From REEB95 sp963762425 (lineage in GTDB: Bacteria > Pseudomonadota > Alphaproteobacteria > ATCC43930 > CGMCC-115725): 64,000 nt of DNA. The DNA is taken from assembly GCA_963762425.1 (NCBI GenBank), contig CAVXKY010000007.1, positions 62,001 to 126,000 of the forward strand. Direction: 5' to 3'. A model generated the notes under the pieces. The model ran no database searches. It had not been told where the DNA came from and saw only the letters and a list, made by a program, of their open reading frames with translations. Below, one piece after another: positions 39,001 through 47,684 of the stretch. A program made the translations under genes and the position numbers. Position 1 is the first letter of the stretch, and each line of letters begins with the position of its first letter.

Positions 39001-39198
39001 GAATGCTCCTTAACCGATGCCGCGCCCAGCCACGCTGGCTAGCGATGCGGCTAGACTCTCGACCAGAACTCTAGAGACGGCGATTCGTCAAAACCCGGAC
39101 CCTGAAGCTGCGGTTCTTAAAACGACAAAAACCCGCGAGCGCAAGTTGCCCCGCGCCCCGGTTTCGTAACCGGCAGGATGAATCGGCATGTAGGGATA

Positions 39199-39227
39199 TA
39201 TATCGCCCGCTTCGCCCCGCCGGTCAA
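39199..39227 (-). promoter_or_regulatory. Promoter upstream of rpoBC
   Basis: On the minus strand TTGACC (39227-39222), 17-bp spacer and GATATA (39204-39199) lie just after the rplL stop, leaving a leader of about 190 nt before rpoB. The leader contains a hairpin CCGGTT-ACGA-AACCGG near 39155-39170 whose role is unknown. This would allow rpoBC to be expressed apart from rplJL. Confidence 0.6.
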
Positions 39228-39238
39228 GCCCTAATGGC

Positions 39239-39619
39239 TTATTTAACCTCGACCGTCGCCCCCGCCTCCTCGAGCTGTTTCTTGATCTTGGCGGCTTCGT
39301 CCTTGTTGATGCCTTCCTTGACCGTCTTGGGCGCGCCCTCGACCAGATCCTTGGCTTCCTTGAGGCCGAGACTCGTGATCGCGCGGACCTCCTTGATGAC
39401 ATTGATCTTCTTTTCGCCCGCCGCCATCAGGACGACGGTGAATTCGGTCTTTTCCGCCGCCGCGGCGCCGGCCGCGGCTCCGCCGGCGGGCGCAGCCGCC
39501 GCAGCCGCCGGGGCCGCCGCCGAGACGCCCCACTTCTCCTCGAGCTTTTTGGCCAGCTCGGCCGCCTCCAACACGGAGAGCTTCGAGAGTTCTTCGACAA
39601 TCGCGTTCAAATCAGCCAT
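39239..39619 (-). CDS. rplL: 50S ribosomal protein L7/L12
   Basis: A 126-residue stalk protein. N-terminal dimerisation domain (LNAIVEELSKLSVLEAAELA), Ala/Gly hinge (AAAAAAPAGGAAAGAAAAEK), and C-terminal factor-binding domain with GEKKINVIKEVRAITSLGLK and KDLVEGAPKTVKEG. It recruits EF-Tu and EF-G to the ribosome. Confidence 0.98.
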   Translation of the reverse strand: MADLNAIVEELSKLSVLEAAELAKKLEEKWGVSAAAPAAAAAAPAGGAAAGAAAAEKTEFTVVLMAAGEKKINVIKEVRAITSLGLKEAKDLVEGAPKTVKEGINKDEAAKIKKQLEEAGATVEVK

Positions 39620-39659
39620 CGGTCACTCCTGGGTATGAAAGTCGTTTTGAGGTTTGGGG

Positions 39660-40181
39660 TTAGGCGGCCTTGTCAGCCTTGCTCGCATGGGCACTGAGCA
39701 GACGGGCCAGTTGCGCGGCCGGAGCCTGGAGCACGCCCGCGATCTTGGTCGCCGGCGCCTGGAGGAGGCCGATCATCTTGCCACGCAGCTGATCGAGCGA
39801 CGGCAACGTCGCCAGCGCCTGGATGCCCGCGAGATCGAGCGGACGATCGTTCAAGGAACCGGCGATGACCTTCAGCTTCTGGTTCTTTTCGGCATAGGCG
39901 ACAGCCACCTTGGCCGCCGCCACCGGATCGCGCGAAAAGGCGATCGCGGTCGGCCCCTTGAACAGCGACTTCAGTTGCTCGAATTTGGTGCCGGCGAGCG
40001 CGCGCTGGGCGAGCCGGTTCTTGGTCACGCGGAAATTGGCGCCCGCCGCACGCATCTGCCGCCGCAGTTCGGTCACTTCCTGGACCGTCATGCCGGTCTG
40101 GTGCGTGACCACGACAACCGTGGTATCGGCGAGCGCGTCGTGCAGCGTATCGACCAGCTTCTTCTTGTGATCCCGGTCCAC
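39660..40181 (-). CDS. rplJ: 50S ribosomal protein L10
   Basis: A 173-residue uL10, base of the L7/L12 stalk. MDRDHKKKLVDTLHDALADT, VTELRRQMRAAGANFRVTKN and KSLFKGPTAIAFSRDPVAAA fit the family; the C-terminal helix that holds L7/L12 dimers ends in LLSAHASKADKAA. Likely autoregulated through the leader at 40342-40410. Confidence 0.97.
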   Translation of the reverse strand: MDRDHKKKLVDTLHDALADTTVVVVTHQTGMTVQEVTELRRQMRAAGANFRVTKNRLAQRALAGTKFEQLKSLFKGPTAIAFSRDPVAAAKVAVAYAEKNQKLKVIAGSLNDRPLDLAGIQALATLPSLDQLRGKMIGLLQAPATKIAGVLQAPAAQLARLLSAHASKADKAA

Positions 40182-40341
40182 TGGCTATCGTCTCCGGCCG
40201 TTGACCCGCCACGGCTTCACGCCCCGACGGATCGGTTGCACAAGGGCGCCGGCGAGATTTCCAAGAGGAAAATCCCCGGCACCCGGTTGACCTGTCCCAG
40301 AAGTTCGGCCGGACGCGTAAACCGCGTCTTGGCCTAAAACT

Positions 40342-40410
40342 CCTGTCTCATGCCGGCGGGCCCCTAGAAGCCCCTTAAGCCGGTCGCCCGGCACCCGCAG
40401 TCTCGGACAG
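40342..40410 (-). promoter_or_regulatory. L10-type ribosomal protein leader of rplJL
   Basis: The 307-bp gap between rplA and rplJ (40182-40488) holds a structured leader. On the minus strand an outer CTGTC/GACAG helix (40410-40406 with 40346-40342) encloses GAGACTGCGGGTGCCGG and a CCCGCCGGC arm. The AGACTGCGGGTG element resembles the conserved L10-binding part of bacterial L10 leaders. The rest of the gap is GC-rich with no gene visible. Confidence 0.55.
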
Positions 40411-40488
40411 AAGAGAAAGAGATTTAGCACCTCTTTCCCGGTTGCGCCACGGCCGATTTGCCGCGGCGTTTCAGAAGGGCCCCGCGTT

Positions 40489-41184
40489 TTAAGCGGTCAG
40501 GCCCGAAATCTCCAACTTGACGCCCGGCCCCATGCTCGAACTCAAGGACACCTTCTTGATGAAGGAGCCCTTGATGCCCTGGGGCTTGGCGCGGCTGACC
40601 GCGCCGACGAAGGCCTTGAGGTTGCCCAAAAGCGCCTCTTCCGTAAAACTCGCCTTGCCGAGGCCGACCTGGATGATGCTGGCCTTGGCGGTGTTGAACT
40701 CGACCTGGCCGCCCTTGGCCGCCTTGACGGCCTCGGCGACATTGGCTGTCACGGTGCCGAGCTTCGGATTGGGCATCAGGCCGCGCGGCCCCAAAACCTT
40801 ACCGAGCCGGCCCACGATACCCATCATGTCGGGCGTGGCGATGCAGCGGTCGAACGCGATCTTGCCGGCCTGCACCTGTTCGGCCAGATCCTCGGCGCCG
40901 ACGATATCGGCGCCGGCGGCCTTGGCCTCCTCGGCGCGGGCGCCCTTGGCGAACACGGCCACCTTCAGGGTCTTGCCGGTGCCGTGCGGCAGCACCACCG
41001 AACCGCGCACGTTCTGCTCCGACTTCTTGGGGTCGATGTTGAGGTTCATCGCCACTTCGATGGTCTCGTCGAATTTGGCGTTGGCGCGCGACTTGATGAG
41101 TTTCACCGCCTCGGCCGGCGGATAGAACGCGGCGCGGTCGATGCCCTCATAGGCCTTCTTCAGGCGCTTGCCGACATGTGCCAT
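40489..41184 (-). CDS. rplA: 50S ribosomal protein L1
   Basis: A 231-residue uL1 of the L1 stalk, which moves with the E-site tRNA. Core: FDETIEVAMNLNIDPKKSEQ, VRGSVVLPHGTGKTLKVAVF, GRLGKVLGPRGLMPNPKLGT. 3 bp after rplK. Confidence 0.98.
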   Translation of the reverse strand: MAHVGKRLKKAYEGIDRAAFYPPAEAVKLIKSRANAKFDETIEVAMNLNIDPKKSEQNVRGSVVLPHGTGKTLKVAVFAKGARAEEAKAAGADIVGAEDLAEQVQAGKIAFDRCIATPDMMGIVGRLGKVLGPRGLMPNPKLGTVTANVAEAVKAAKGGQVEFNTAKASIIQVGLGKASFTEEALLGNLKAFVGAVSRAKPQGIKGSFIKKVSLSSSMGPGVKLEISGLTA

Positions 41185-41187
41185 TTG

Positions 41188-41616
41188 CTACTCCACCACT
41201 TCGAGGCCCATGGACCGGGCCGATCCCACCAGCATGCGGCAGGCGCCCTCTTCGTCCTTGGCGTTCAAGTCGTTCATCTTCTTTTTCGCGATCTCGCGAA
41301 TCTGCTTCATCGTAACCTTGCCGACGAAGCCCTTGCCGGTCGTGCCCGAGCCCTTTTCGATCCCCGCCGCCTTCAGCAGGAAATAGGAATTGGGCGGCGA
41401 TTTGGTGATGAAGGTGAAGCTGCGGTCCTGGTAGGCGGTGATGATCACCGGCACCGGCATGCCGGGCTCGAGGCCCTGGGTCTGGGCGTTGAAGGCCTTG
41501 CAGAACTCCATGATGTTCAAGCCGCGCTGGCCCAAGGCGGGGCCGATCGGCGGCGAGGGATTGGCCTTGCCGGCCGGCACTTGCAGCTTGATGAATCCGA
41601 CGACCTTCTTGGCCAT
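41188..41616 (-). CDS. rplK: 50S ribosomal protein L11
   Basis: A 142-residue uL11 at the GTPase-associated centre, needed for RelA activation. Pro-rich N-terminus FIKLQVPAGKANPSPPIGPA, ALGQRGLNIMEFCKAFNAQT and PPNSYFLLKAAGIEKGSGTT are diagnostic. Confidence 0.98.
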   Translation of the reverse strand: MAKKVVGFIKLQVPAGKANPSPPIGPALGQRGLNIMEFCKAFNAQTQGLEPGMPVPVIITAYQDRSFTFITKSPPNSYFLLKAAGIEKGSGTTGKGFVGKVTMKQIREIAKKKMNDLNAKDEEGACRMLVGSARSMGLEVVE

Positions 41617-41648
41617 GTTGGTCTCTTTTCTTGTCCTTTTAACAAAAA

Positions 41649-42179
41649 CTAAAGTTTTTCGACCTGCGAGTATTCGAGCTCGACCGGCGTGGCGCGGCCG
41701 AAGATCGACACCGCCACCTTGAGCCTGGCTTTCTCTTCATCCACCTCTTCGACCAAGCCGTTGAAGGAGGTGAAGGGGCCGTCGCAGACGCGGACCTGCT
41801 CGCCGATCTCGTAGGTGATGGACGGCTTCGGCCGCTCGATGCCTTCCTGGACCTGGCGGATGATGCGCGTCGCCTCGGTCTCGGTGATCGGAACCGGCCT
41901 TCCCTTGCCGCCCAGGAAGCCCGTGACCTTGGGCGTGTTCTTGACCAGATGCCAGCTCTCGTCGGTCAGGTCCATCTTCACCAGCACGTAGCCGGGAAAA
42001 AACTTGCGCTCGGCGCTGACCTTGGCGCCGCGCTTGACCTCGACCACTTCCTCGGTGGGCACCAGCACTTCCTCGAATTTCTCGCCCAGGCCCTTCTGCT
42101 TCGCCTGTTCCTTGATCGATTCGGCGACCTTCTTCTCGAAACCCGAATAGACATGGACCACGTACCAGCGGGACGTCAT
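41649..42179 (-). CDS. nusG: Transcription antitermination factor NusG
   Basis: A 176-residue protein linking RNA polymerase to Rho and to the ribosome. NGN domain opens RWYVVHVYSGFEKKVAESIK and has FFPGYVLVKMDLTDESWHLV; the KOW domain near the C-terminus is RVCDGPFTSFNGLVEEVDEE. Spaced 4 bp after secE. Confidence 0.98.
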   Translation of the reverse strand: MTSRWYVVHVYSGFEKKVAESIKEQAKQKGLGEKFEEVLVPTEEVVEVKRGAKVSAERKFFPGYVLVKMDLTDESWHLVKNTPKVTGFLGGKGRPVPITETEATRIIRQVQEGIERPKPSITYEIGEQVRVCDGPFTSFNGLVEEVDEEKARLKVAVSIFGRATPVELEYSQVEKL

Positions 42180-42183
42180 GACA

Positions 42184-42381
42184 TCAAGCTCCGAGCCCGA
42201 GAAAGAAACGCACGCCGGTGGCGAGCAATTGGTCGACGAGAAAAAAGAACGTCGCGGCCAGCACCACCATGGCGAAAACCATGGCGGTGGTGACGCCAGT
42301 CTCCTTGCGCGAGGGCCAGGTGACTTTGCTCACTTCCTGGCGGACTTGCCGCAGAAATTCCAGCGGGGAGATGCTTGCCAT
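42184..42381 (-). CDS. secE: Protein translocase subunit SecE
   Basis: A 65-residue single-span SecE. EFLRQVRQEVSKVTWPSRKE is the conserved amphipathic helix with the TWPSRKE motif; one membrane span (AMVFAMVVLAATFFFLVDQL) follows. It sits between tRNA-Trp and nusG as in most proteobacteria. Confidence 0.97.
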   Translation of the reverse strand: MASISPLEFLRQVRQEVSKVTWPSRKETGVTTAMVFAMVVLAATFFFLVDQLLATGVRFFLGLGA

Positions 42382-42462
42382 GACTATGCCGTTGGGGAGG
42401 TTGCCTTATATAGCGTCAGGCTTCGGATTTAGCCAGCCTTTATATGCCTATAACGAACGGGC

Positions 42463-42538
42463 TGGCAGGAGCGGAGGGGCTCGAACCCCCAACCCCCGGT
42501 TTTGGAGACCGGTGCTCTACCAGTTGAGCTACGCTCCT
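42463..42538 (-). tRNA. tRNA-Trp (anticodon CCA)
   Basis: The 76 nt fold as a standard tRNA: acceptor AGGAGCG/CGCTCCT, anticodon loop CTCCAAA (CCA, tryptophan), T arm GGTTCGAGCC, discriminator G and encoded CCA. It lies 41 nt downstream of tuf copy B and 81 nt upstream of secE. Confidence 0.97.
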
Positions 42539-42579
42539 ATAAGGGCACCAACCCGCGCAAAATACTCCTTTATCCGCCT

Positions 42580-43770
<1,191 letters not shown>

Positions 43771-43831
43771 GTCCGGCGTCCTATCGTTGCGTTTGAAACC
43801 CGTTTCGATTCCCGTGTCCGTCGGGCGGCGC

Positions 43832-43905
<74 letters not shown>

Positions 43906-43956
43906 CCAAATCGCCGTCCGCTCTTCGATCCGCCGGTGCCCGAACCAACGGTGCGA

Positions 43957-44042
43957 TGGTGGAGGGGGGTGGATTCGAACCACCGAACTCCGAAGAGGGC
44001 AGATTTACAGTCTGCTGCCTTTGACCGCTCGGCAACCCCTCC
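43957..44042 (-). tRNA. tRNA-Tyr (anticodon GTA)
   Basis: 86 nt class II tRNA with acceptor GGAGGGG/CCCCTCC, anticodon loop CTGTAAA (GTA, tyrosine), long variable arm, T arm GGTTCGAATCC, discriminator A and encoded CCA. First gene of the tRNA-tuf-secE-nusG transcript. Confidence 0.97.
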
Positions 44043-44064
44043 AGGCCACAGGGCAGCGCGAAGG

Positions 44065-44093
44065 GGATAGGTGGTTTATCAGTGCTTTGTCAA
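44065..44093 (-). promoter_or_regulatory. Promoter of the tRNA-Tyr/tRNA-Gly/tuf operon
   Basis: Minus strand TTGACA (44093-44088), a 17-bp spacer and CTATCC (44070-44065), with the tRNA 5' end at 44042. The -35 directly abuts the 11-bp repeat that marks the edge of the accessory island, so the insertion stopped just short of the promoter. Confidence 0.65.
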
Positions 44094-44104
44094 CAATCCC
44101 GGCC
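44094..44104 (+). repeat. Left copy of island-edge direct repeat
   Basis: caatcccggcc; identical to 49396-49406. Just upstream of the tRNA-Tyr -35 box. Confidence 0.45.
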
Positions 44105-44170
44105 GGCTTTGCACATGAACCCCCTGTTTTGGCAGGGTTTGTGTGCAATCGGGGTTTCTGCACAAAAAGC

Positions 44171-45361
44171 CTAGGTGCTTCGCTTCCTCGAAATAGAGAC
44201 CACGTTAGATGGCTCATTTCTAAACTCAGACTTCAAGACGGGTTCCGCCCTGGATTCGGTCTTCCCTGTTAATGTTCCAGCCTCAAGATCGGCAAGCTCT
44301 TCTAGATCGGCAGCGGGGAATGGGAGAGCAGTCATGATTTCACTCGCCGACTGAACTTTTTCGTCCATCAGCAATTCAAAACTGCGCCGGATCATGTGCG
44401 GGGTTTCTTTCTCAATTTTAATGTCTAGTGGCTCGACATTACGCCAGCCACGTCGATTATAATTAATCCACATTCGGCGAACTGCATCCTCATCAAGAAT
44501 GTCGAGGGCTTGGCAACGCATTATCATCGCTCCAATAGACGCGCCCCATCGTTCCTTCATCGCCGCGAACCCATCAAGAGAAGGAGCATAAAGCTCCTCC
44601 ATAAATTCTTTCGCCGGGAGCAACATGGCGCAAGCTAAGCGGTTAGCCTGTTCTTCGACGGTCTTATATGAAGCACGGTCATTCAATCGTTTCTGGCTAA
44701 CGGTTCTATGAATCACGATATGGCAAAGCTCATGGAGTGCATCAAACCGTTGACGAACCGCACTCGCTTTGTCCCGCGACAACATCACAAATGGAAGCCC
44801 AAAGCGAGTGGACCACTGTGAAAACGCGTCAAGTTTTTCTGCCCCTATATGAATGCGTGAAACTAAAATCCCATTATCTTCCAGCTTCTCGATGACATCA
44901 GGCATCGGCCCTGGTCGAATGCCCCAATGTGTACGAATGGCGCTTGCAACCTCTTCTATAGCCGCAAACCCCGTCGATGAAATGGGTATATCAATCTTAG
45001 GAACGTTTAGCGGCTTCATGTCGAAATAGCCGCCGAGATAGTCAACCACCTCTTTCATCCACTCAAGGCGAACCGCCGCACGGTCGCGCATTCCCGGAGG
45101 CGCAGATAACCTACCGCGCCAAAAAATTGGATTCGTATCTTCCTCGCTAACAGGGCGAAGAAAATACGAACGCGGAATGTTCAATGCTGACGCTATGGTA
45201 TGAAAAACATCAAGCTTCGGGGTCTGATGGTCATTCTCGTATTTAGAAATGGATTGGACGCTAACGCCCACTATGGCGGCGAGATCAGTTGCGGAAATAC
45301 CGCGCGCGCGCCTCGCTTCAATAAGGCGCTGCCCTACGAAGCCCGGGGTAGTTGAGGTCAT
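44171..45361 (-). CDS. XRE-family regulator fused to ImmA/IrrE metallopeptidase
   Basis: A 396-residue protein. Residues ~8-65 are a Cro/CI-type helix-turn-helix (GQRLIEARRARGISATDLAA, SVQSISKYENDHQTP). The C-terminal half has the zinc-peptidase motif HELCH (210-214) and a downstream EEQANRLACAMLLP (about 237-250) that supplies the third ligand. ImmA/IrrE (M78) peptidases cleave repressors to switch on mobile-element or stress genes, and XRE-ImmA fusions are common in toxin-antitoxin and defence loci. ATG 45361 is chosen over 45397 because its ATGA overlaps the stop of the upstream 224-aa gene, giving translational coupling. Codon use is less GC-biased than in the core genes. Confidence 0.85.
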   Translation of the reverse strand: MTSTTPGFVGQRLIEARRARGISATDLAAIVGVSVQSISKYENDHQTPKLDVFHTIASALNIPRSYFLRPVSEEDTNPIFWRGRLSAPPGMRDRAAVRLEWMKEVVDYLGGYFDMKPLNVPKIDIPISSTGFAAIEEVASAIRTHWGIRPGPMPDVIEKLEDNGILVSRIHIGAEKLDAFSQWSTRFGLPFVMLSRDKASAVRQRFDALHELCHIVIHRTVSQKRLNDRASYKTVEEQANRLACAMLLPAKEFMEELYAPSLDGFAAMKERWGASIGAMIMRCQALDILDEDAVRRMWINYNRRGWRNVEPLDIKIEKETPHMIRRSFELLMDEKVQSASEIMTALPFPAADLEELADLEAGTLTGKTESRAEPVLKSEFRNEPSNVVSISRKRST

Positions 45362-46032
45362 TTCGACTCTCTCTTGCTTCCCCTGCCCTTCTTCCAAGCC
45401 AGTCTGCGTTCCGGTTTCTGCTCAGGCTTGGCAATCTCATATGCCGAAATGATTTCCTGGATCGTGAGTTGCAGCGCCCATCTGGTGCATCCCGGCGACG
45501 GCACACAGAATTGGATCATTCCAAGTTTCTGATCGTTCTCAATAAAACGCTTACCAACGGGGTTGTGAACCAGCAACCCATAAAATTCCTTCTCAAGAAG
45601 TACTTCTCGCGGCTCATCGCCTAAATCGAGGCGTGGTTCGTCGGGGATACTATTCATCGCCGCAAGGCGCTCACGAAATCTCGCGGGGTGCGGCTTATCG
45701 CCAATTGCTTGCACATACGTCTGCGTCAACCCGAAAGAACCCTTGACCACATAGACGTAGCTACGATTATTCTCGTCGAGAATCGTTGGTGAACACGCGA
45801 GACCATGTTTTTTCGCTAAATCGGCCAGCAACCGCTCCATGCGGAAGTGCCGGTCTTGATACAGTTTATCAAGACGCTGTTCGTCGAGCGCGTTGGGGTC
45901 GGATTTAATTTCATGGAAAATATCGAGGTATGTCTGCATTGCCCTCGTTCGGGCGTCCTCCCAAAAGCCAAGCGGAAGGTCGCGGACTATCATCGAAAGA
46001 ATGGTGTCGCGTAAGCGGCTAAACCCGTCCAT
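45358..46032 (-). CDS. Unknown 224-aa protein, partner of the XRE-ImmA gene
   Basis: I do not recognise a family. The protein is soluble, with helical N-terminal half (RLRDTILSMIVRDLPLGFW, then YLDIFHEIKSDPNALDEQRL), a mixed middle (NNRSYVYVVKGSFGLTQTYV) and a very basic C-terminus (KPERRLAWKKGRGSKRESK). No membrane span or known catalytic motif is visible. It is expressed first from the promoter at 46076-46104 and overlaps the regulator/peptidase by 4 bp, so the two are almost certainly one functional unit. By analogy with other XRE-ImmA pairs it could be a toxin or effector held in check by its partner; that is inference. Confidence 0.75.
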   Translation of the reverse strand: MDGFSRLRDTILSMIVRDLPLGFWEDARTRAMQTYLDIFHEIKSDPNALDEQRLDKLYQDRHFRMERLLADLAKKHGLACSPTILDENNRSYVYVVKGSFGLTQTYVQAIGDKPHPARFRERLAAMNSIPDEPRLDLGDEPREVLLEKEFYGLLVHNPVGKRFIENDQKLGMIQFCVPSPGCTRWALQLTIQEIISAYEIAKPEQKPERRLAWKKGRGSKRESK

Positions 46033-46075
46033 ACCGAATCAACTCCCTCAACGATTTTCCTCTATTGCACATTTT

Positions 46076-46104
46076 CGTATAAATCTTAAAGTGTCCGGTG
46101 TCAA
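46076..46104 (-). promoter_or_regulatory. Promoter of the 224-aa/XRE-ImmA operon
   Basis: Minus strand TTGACA (46104-46099), 17-bp spacer and TATACG (46081-46076), leading to a leader of about 37 nt before ATG 46032. A near-consensus sigma-70 promoter. Confidence 0.7.
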
Positions 46105-46148
46105 TAGGCGGACGCTGGCATGTGCATGGAAATTCGCGTGGGGGGTCT

Positions 46149-46165
46149 GAGCCCTAGACTAGGGC
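46149..46165. repeat. 8-bp inverted repeat at the end of the zinc-ribbon gene
   Basis: agccctag-a-ctagggct is a perfect palindrome with a one-base centre, overlapping the stop codon of the zinc-ribbon gene and lying about 45 bp upstream of the -35 of the next operon. It may be an operator; as a terminator it lacks a loop and a T run. Confidence 0.35.
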
Positions 46166-46335
46166 TTGCCAGAGGCTTTCTTGGCCCCGTGCGGCTTTGG
46201 GTGGGCCATCCTAGGACGATCCCAATAGGGGGATTTGCAGTTCGGGCAAACCTTCGGCTCTTGGTCCTTTTCGCGCGGCACCCATTCATGGCCGCACCGT
46301 TCGCAGCGGAATCCCGGAATCATCACCCTAGGCAT
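46159..46335 (-). CDS. Small zinc-ribbon protein (58 aa)
   Basis: A 58-residue product, MPRVMIPGFRCERCGHEW at its start, with two CxxC knuckles (CERC and CPNC) and the ending SPYWDRPRMAHPKPHG plus a basic tail. The knuckle plus SPYWDRPR pattern is familiar from small, function-unassigned zinc-ribbon proteins often seen on mobile DNA. Its promoter -10 ends only 8 nt before the ATG, so the transcript is probably leaderless. It is convergent with nothing and followed 55 bp later by the promoter of the 224-aa operon on the same strand. Confidence 0.75.
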   Translation of the reverse strand: MPRVMIPGFRCERCGHEWVPREKDQEPKVCPNCKSPYWDRPRMAHPKPHGAKKASGKP

Positions 46336-46343
46336 AGAGGCAG

Positions 46344-46372
46344 GGTATATGCCCTTAGGTGATATACGTCAA
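46344..46372 (-). promoter_or_regulatory. Promoter of the zinc-ribbon gene (leaderless)
   Basis: Minus strand TTGACG (46372-46367), 17-bp spacer, TATACC (46349-46344). The ATG begins at 46335, so the expected transcription start falls at or within two bases of the start codon. Confidence 0.65.
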
Positions 46373-46390
46373 ATATATTCTCAAAAGGTG

Positions 46391-46419
46391 TTGACATGGG
46401 TGTACCTAATAGGTATATA
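46391..46419 (+). promoter_or_regulatory. Promoter of the transposase remnant
   Basis: TTGACA (46391-46396), 17-bp spacer and TATATA (46414-46419), diverging from the zinc-ribbon promoter with 18 bp between the two -35 boxes. Its -10 lies inside the palindrome at 46411-46424. Confidence 0.7.
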
Positions 46420-46434
46420 TACCTTCAAGGTACA
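46401..46434. promoter_or_regulatory. Nested-palindrome operator over the promoter
   Basis: tgtacct (46401-46407) and aggtaca (46428-46434) are inverted repeats enclosing a perfect 14-bp palindrome aggtatatatacct (46411-46424). Together they read as four AGGTA half-sites. The array covers the spacer, -10 and start site, as expected for a repressor operator. Confidence 0.55.
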
Positions 46435-46451
46435 TACAGGACACCGCCGTT

Positions 46452-47625
46452 ATGGACGCACGCCAAGAGCAGGGAAGGGAGTTGGCTTCAAACGCCCGCA
46501 TTACGAAAAAGGGCGGCGTTTGGATTGTTCCTTCTCGTACGAGTAGCGGGCAGAAGTACACAGTGTGCCCTGATAAGGATAATCCGCATTGCACATGCCC
46601 CGATCACGAGACGAACGGCGGAAAGTGCAAGCATATCTGGGCGGTCGAGTTCTATCGGGTTCATGGCGAGAATATGCGGCGTATACTGCCGATGCCCGCG
46701 CCGATCTCTCCAACGGCAAAAAAGAAATCCTACCCGCAGGACTGGCGCGCATACAACGCAGCGCAGACACATGAGAAAGAGATATTCCTGCGGCTGCTTC
46801 GTGAACTTTGTGACGGTATCGCCGAACTAGGGAACAGAAGACAGGTCGGCCACGGTTGCCGATTGGCGATGCGGTATTTGCTGCCTGCTACAAGGTTTTC
46901 AGCACGGTATCCGCACGACGTTTCATGACGGATTTGCGTGAGGCTGCCAAAAAAGGTCTGGTCTCACGCGCTCCCCATTTCAATACGATCTCAAACACGA
47001 TGGAAGATGTAGCCGTAACGGATGTTTTGCGAAAGGTGATTGTTGAAAGCAGCCTGCCACTCAAAGCTGTTGAGTTGGACTTCGCAGTTGATTCATCTGG
47101 CTTCATGACCTCGCGTTTTGTGCGCTGGTTCGATCACAAGTATGGCGCAGTCCGTCAGCATCATGATTGGGTGAAAGTGCATCTCATGTGCGGCGTTAAG
47201 ACGAATATTGTAACCGCCGTGGAAATTCGCGACAGGAGAGCGAGCGACATGAAACAGTTGCGCGCTGGTCGATGCAACGGCTAAGAATTTTCAGCTTAGG
47301 GAGGTATCTGGCGATAAGGGTTATGCCAGCGCGAAAAATCATGACGCTATAGGCCGCCATGGTGCGACACCTACATCGCATTCAGAGCCGATCACACGAG
47401 CAAACGGGTGGCTTATGGAAGAAGATGTTCCATATTTTCCAACTCAACCGGGAAGAGTTTTGGCGCACTACCACAAACGGAGCAACGTGAGGCGACGTTC
47501 TCATGATCAAAGCGAAATTCCGCGATCACATACGGAGCAAGACGGACGCGGCATGATCAATGAAGTCTATGCAGATCATCGCCACAACATTGCTGCCTGA
47601 TCCAGAGTAACGAACCGGAATAGAC
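46452..47625 (+). pseudogene. Decayed SWIM-type transposase
   Basis: Three reading frames together rebuild one DDE transposase. 46452-46928 holds the SWIM zinc finger (CTCPDHETNGGKCKHIWAVE) and a linker (SYPQDWRAYNAAQTHEKEIF). About 46845-47284, in another frame, holds VFAACYKVFSTVSARRFMTD and the catalytic-aspartate region DFAVDSSGFMTSRFVRWFDH followed by WVKVHLMCGVKTNIVTAVEI. 47264 to about 47625 carries further shifted pieces (GDKGYASAKN; AHYHKRSNV; MIKAKFRDHIRSKTD). Each join needs an indel, so the enzyme is dead. No clear terminal inverted repeats were found. Confidence 0.8.
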
Positions 47626-47684
47626 TTAAGAGGGATGGGGACTCGCAAGAAGCAAGCGCCTAGCATCCCGCGTAACATGCGCGC

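Noticed and set aside
43957..44042. tRNA-Tyr as the attachment site of the left island
   Set aside because: The island lies on the 5' side of this tRNA and no tRNA fragment is repeated near 49.4 kb; the 11-bp caatcccggcc repeat is a better edge marker.
46149..46165. Palindrome agccctagactagggct as a terminator
   Set aside because: The dyad has a one-base centre and no T run on either side; kept only as an inverted repeat.
46101..46289. 62-codon minus-strand ORF
   Set aside because: Shadow of the 58-aa zinc-ribbon frame at 46159-46335, which has the CxxC pairs and the promoter.
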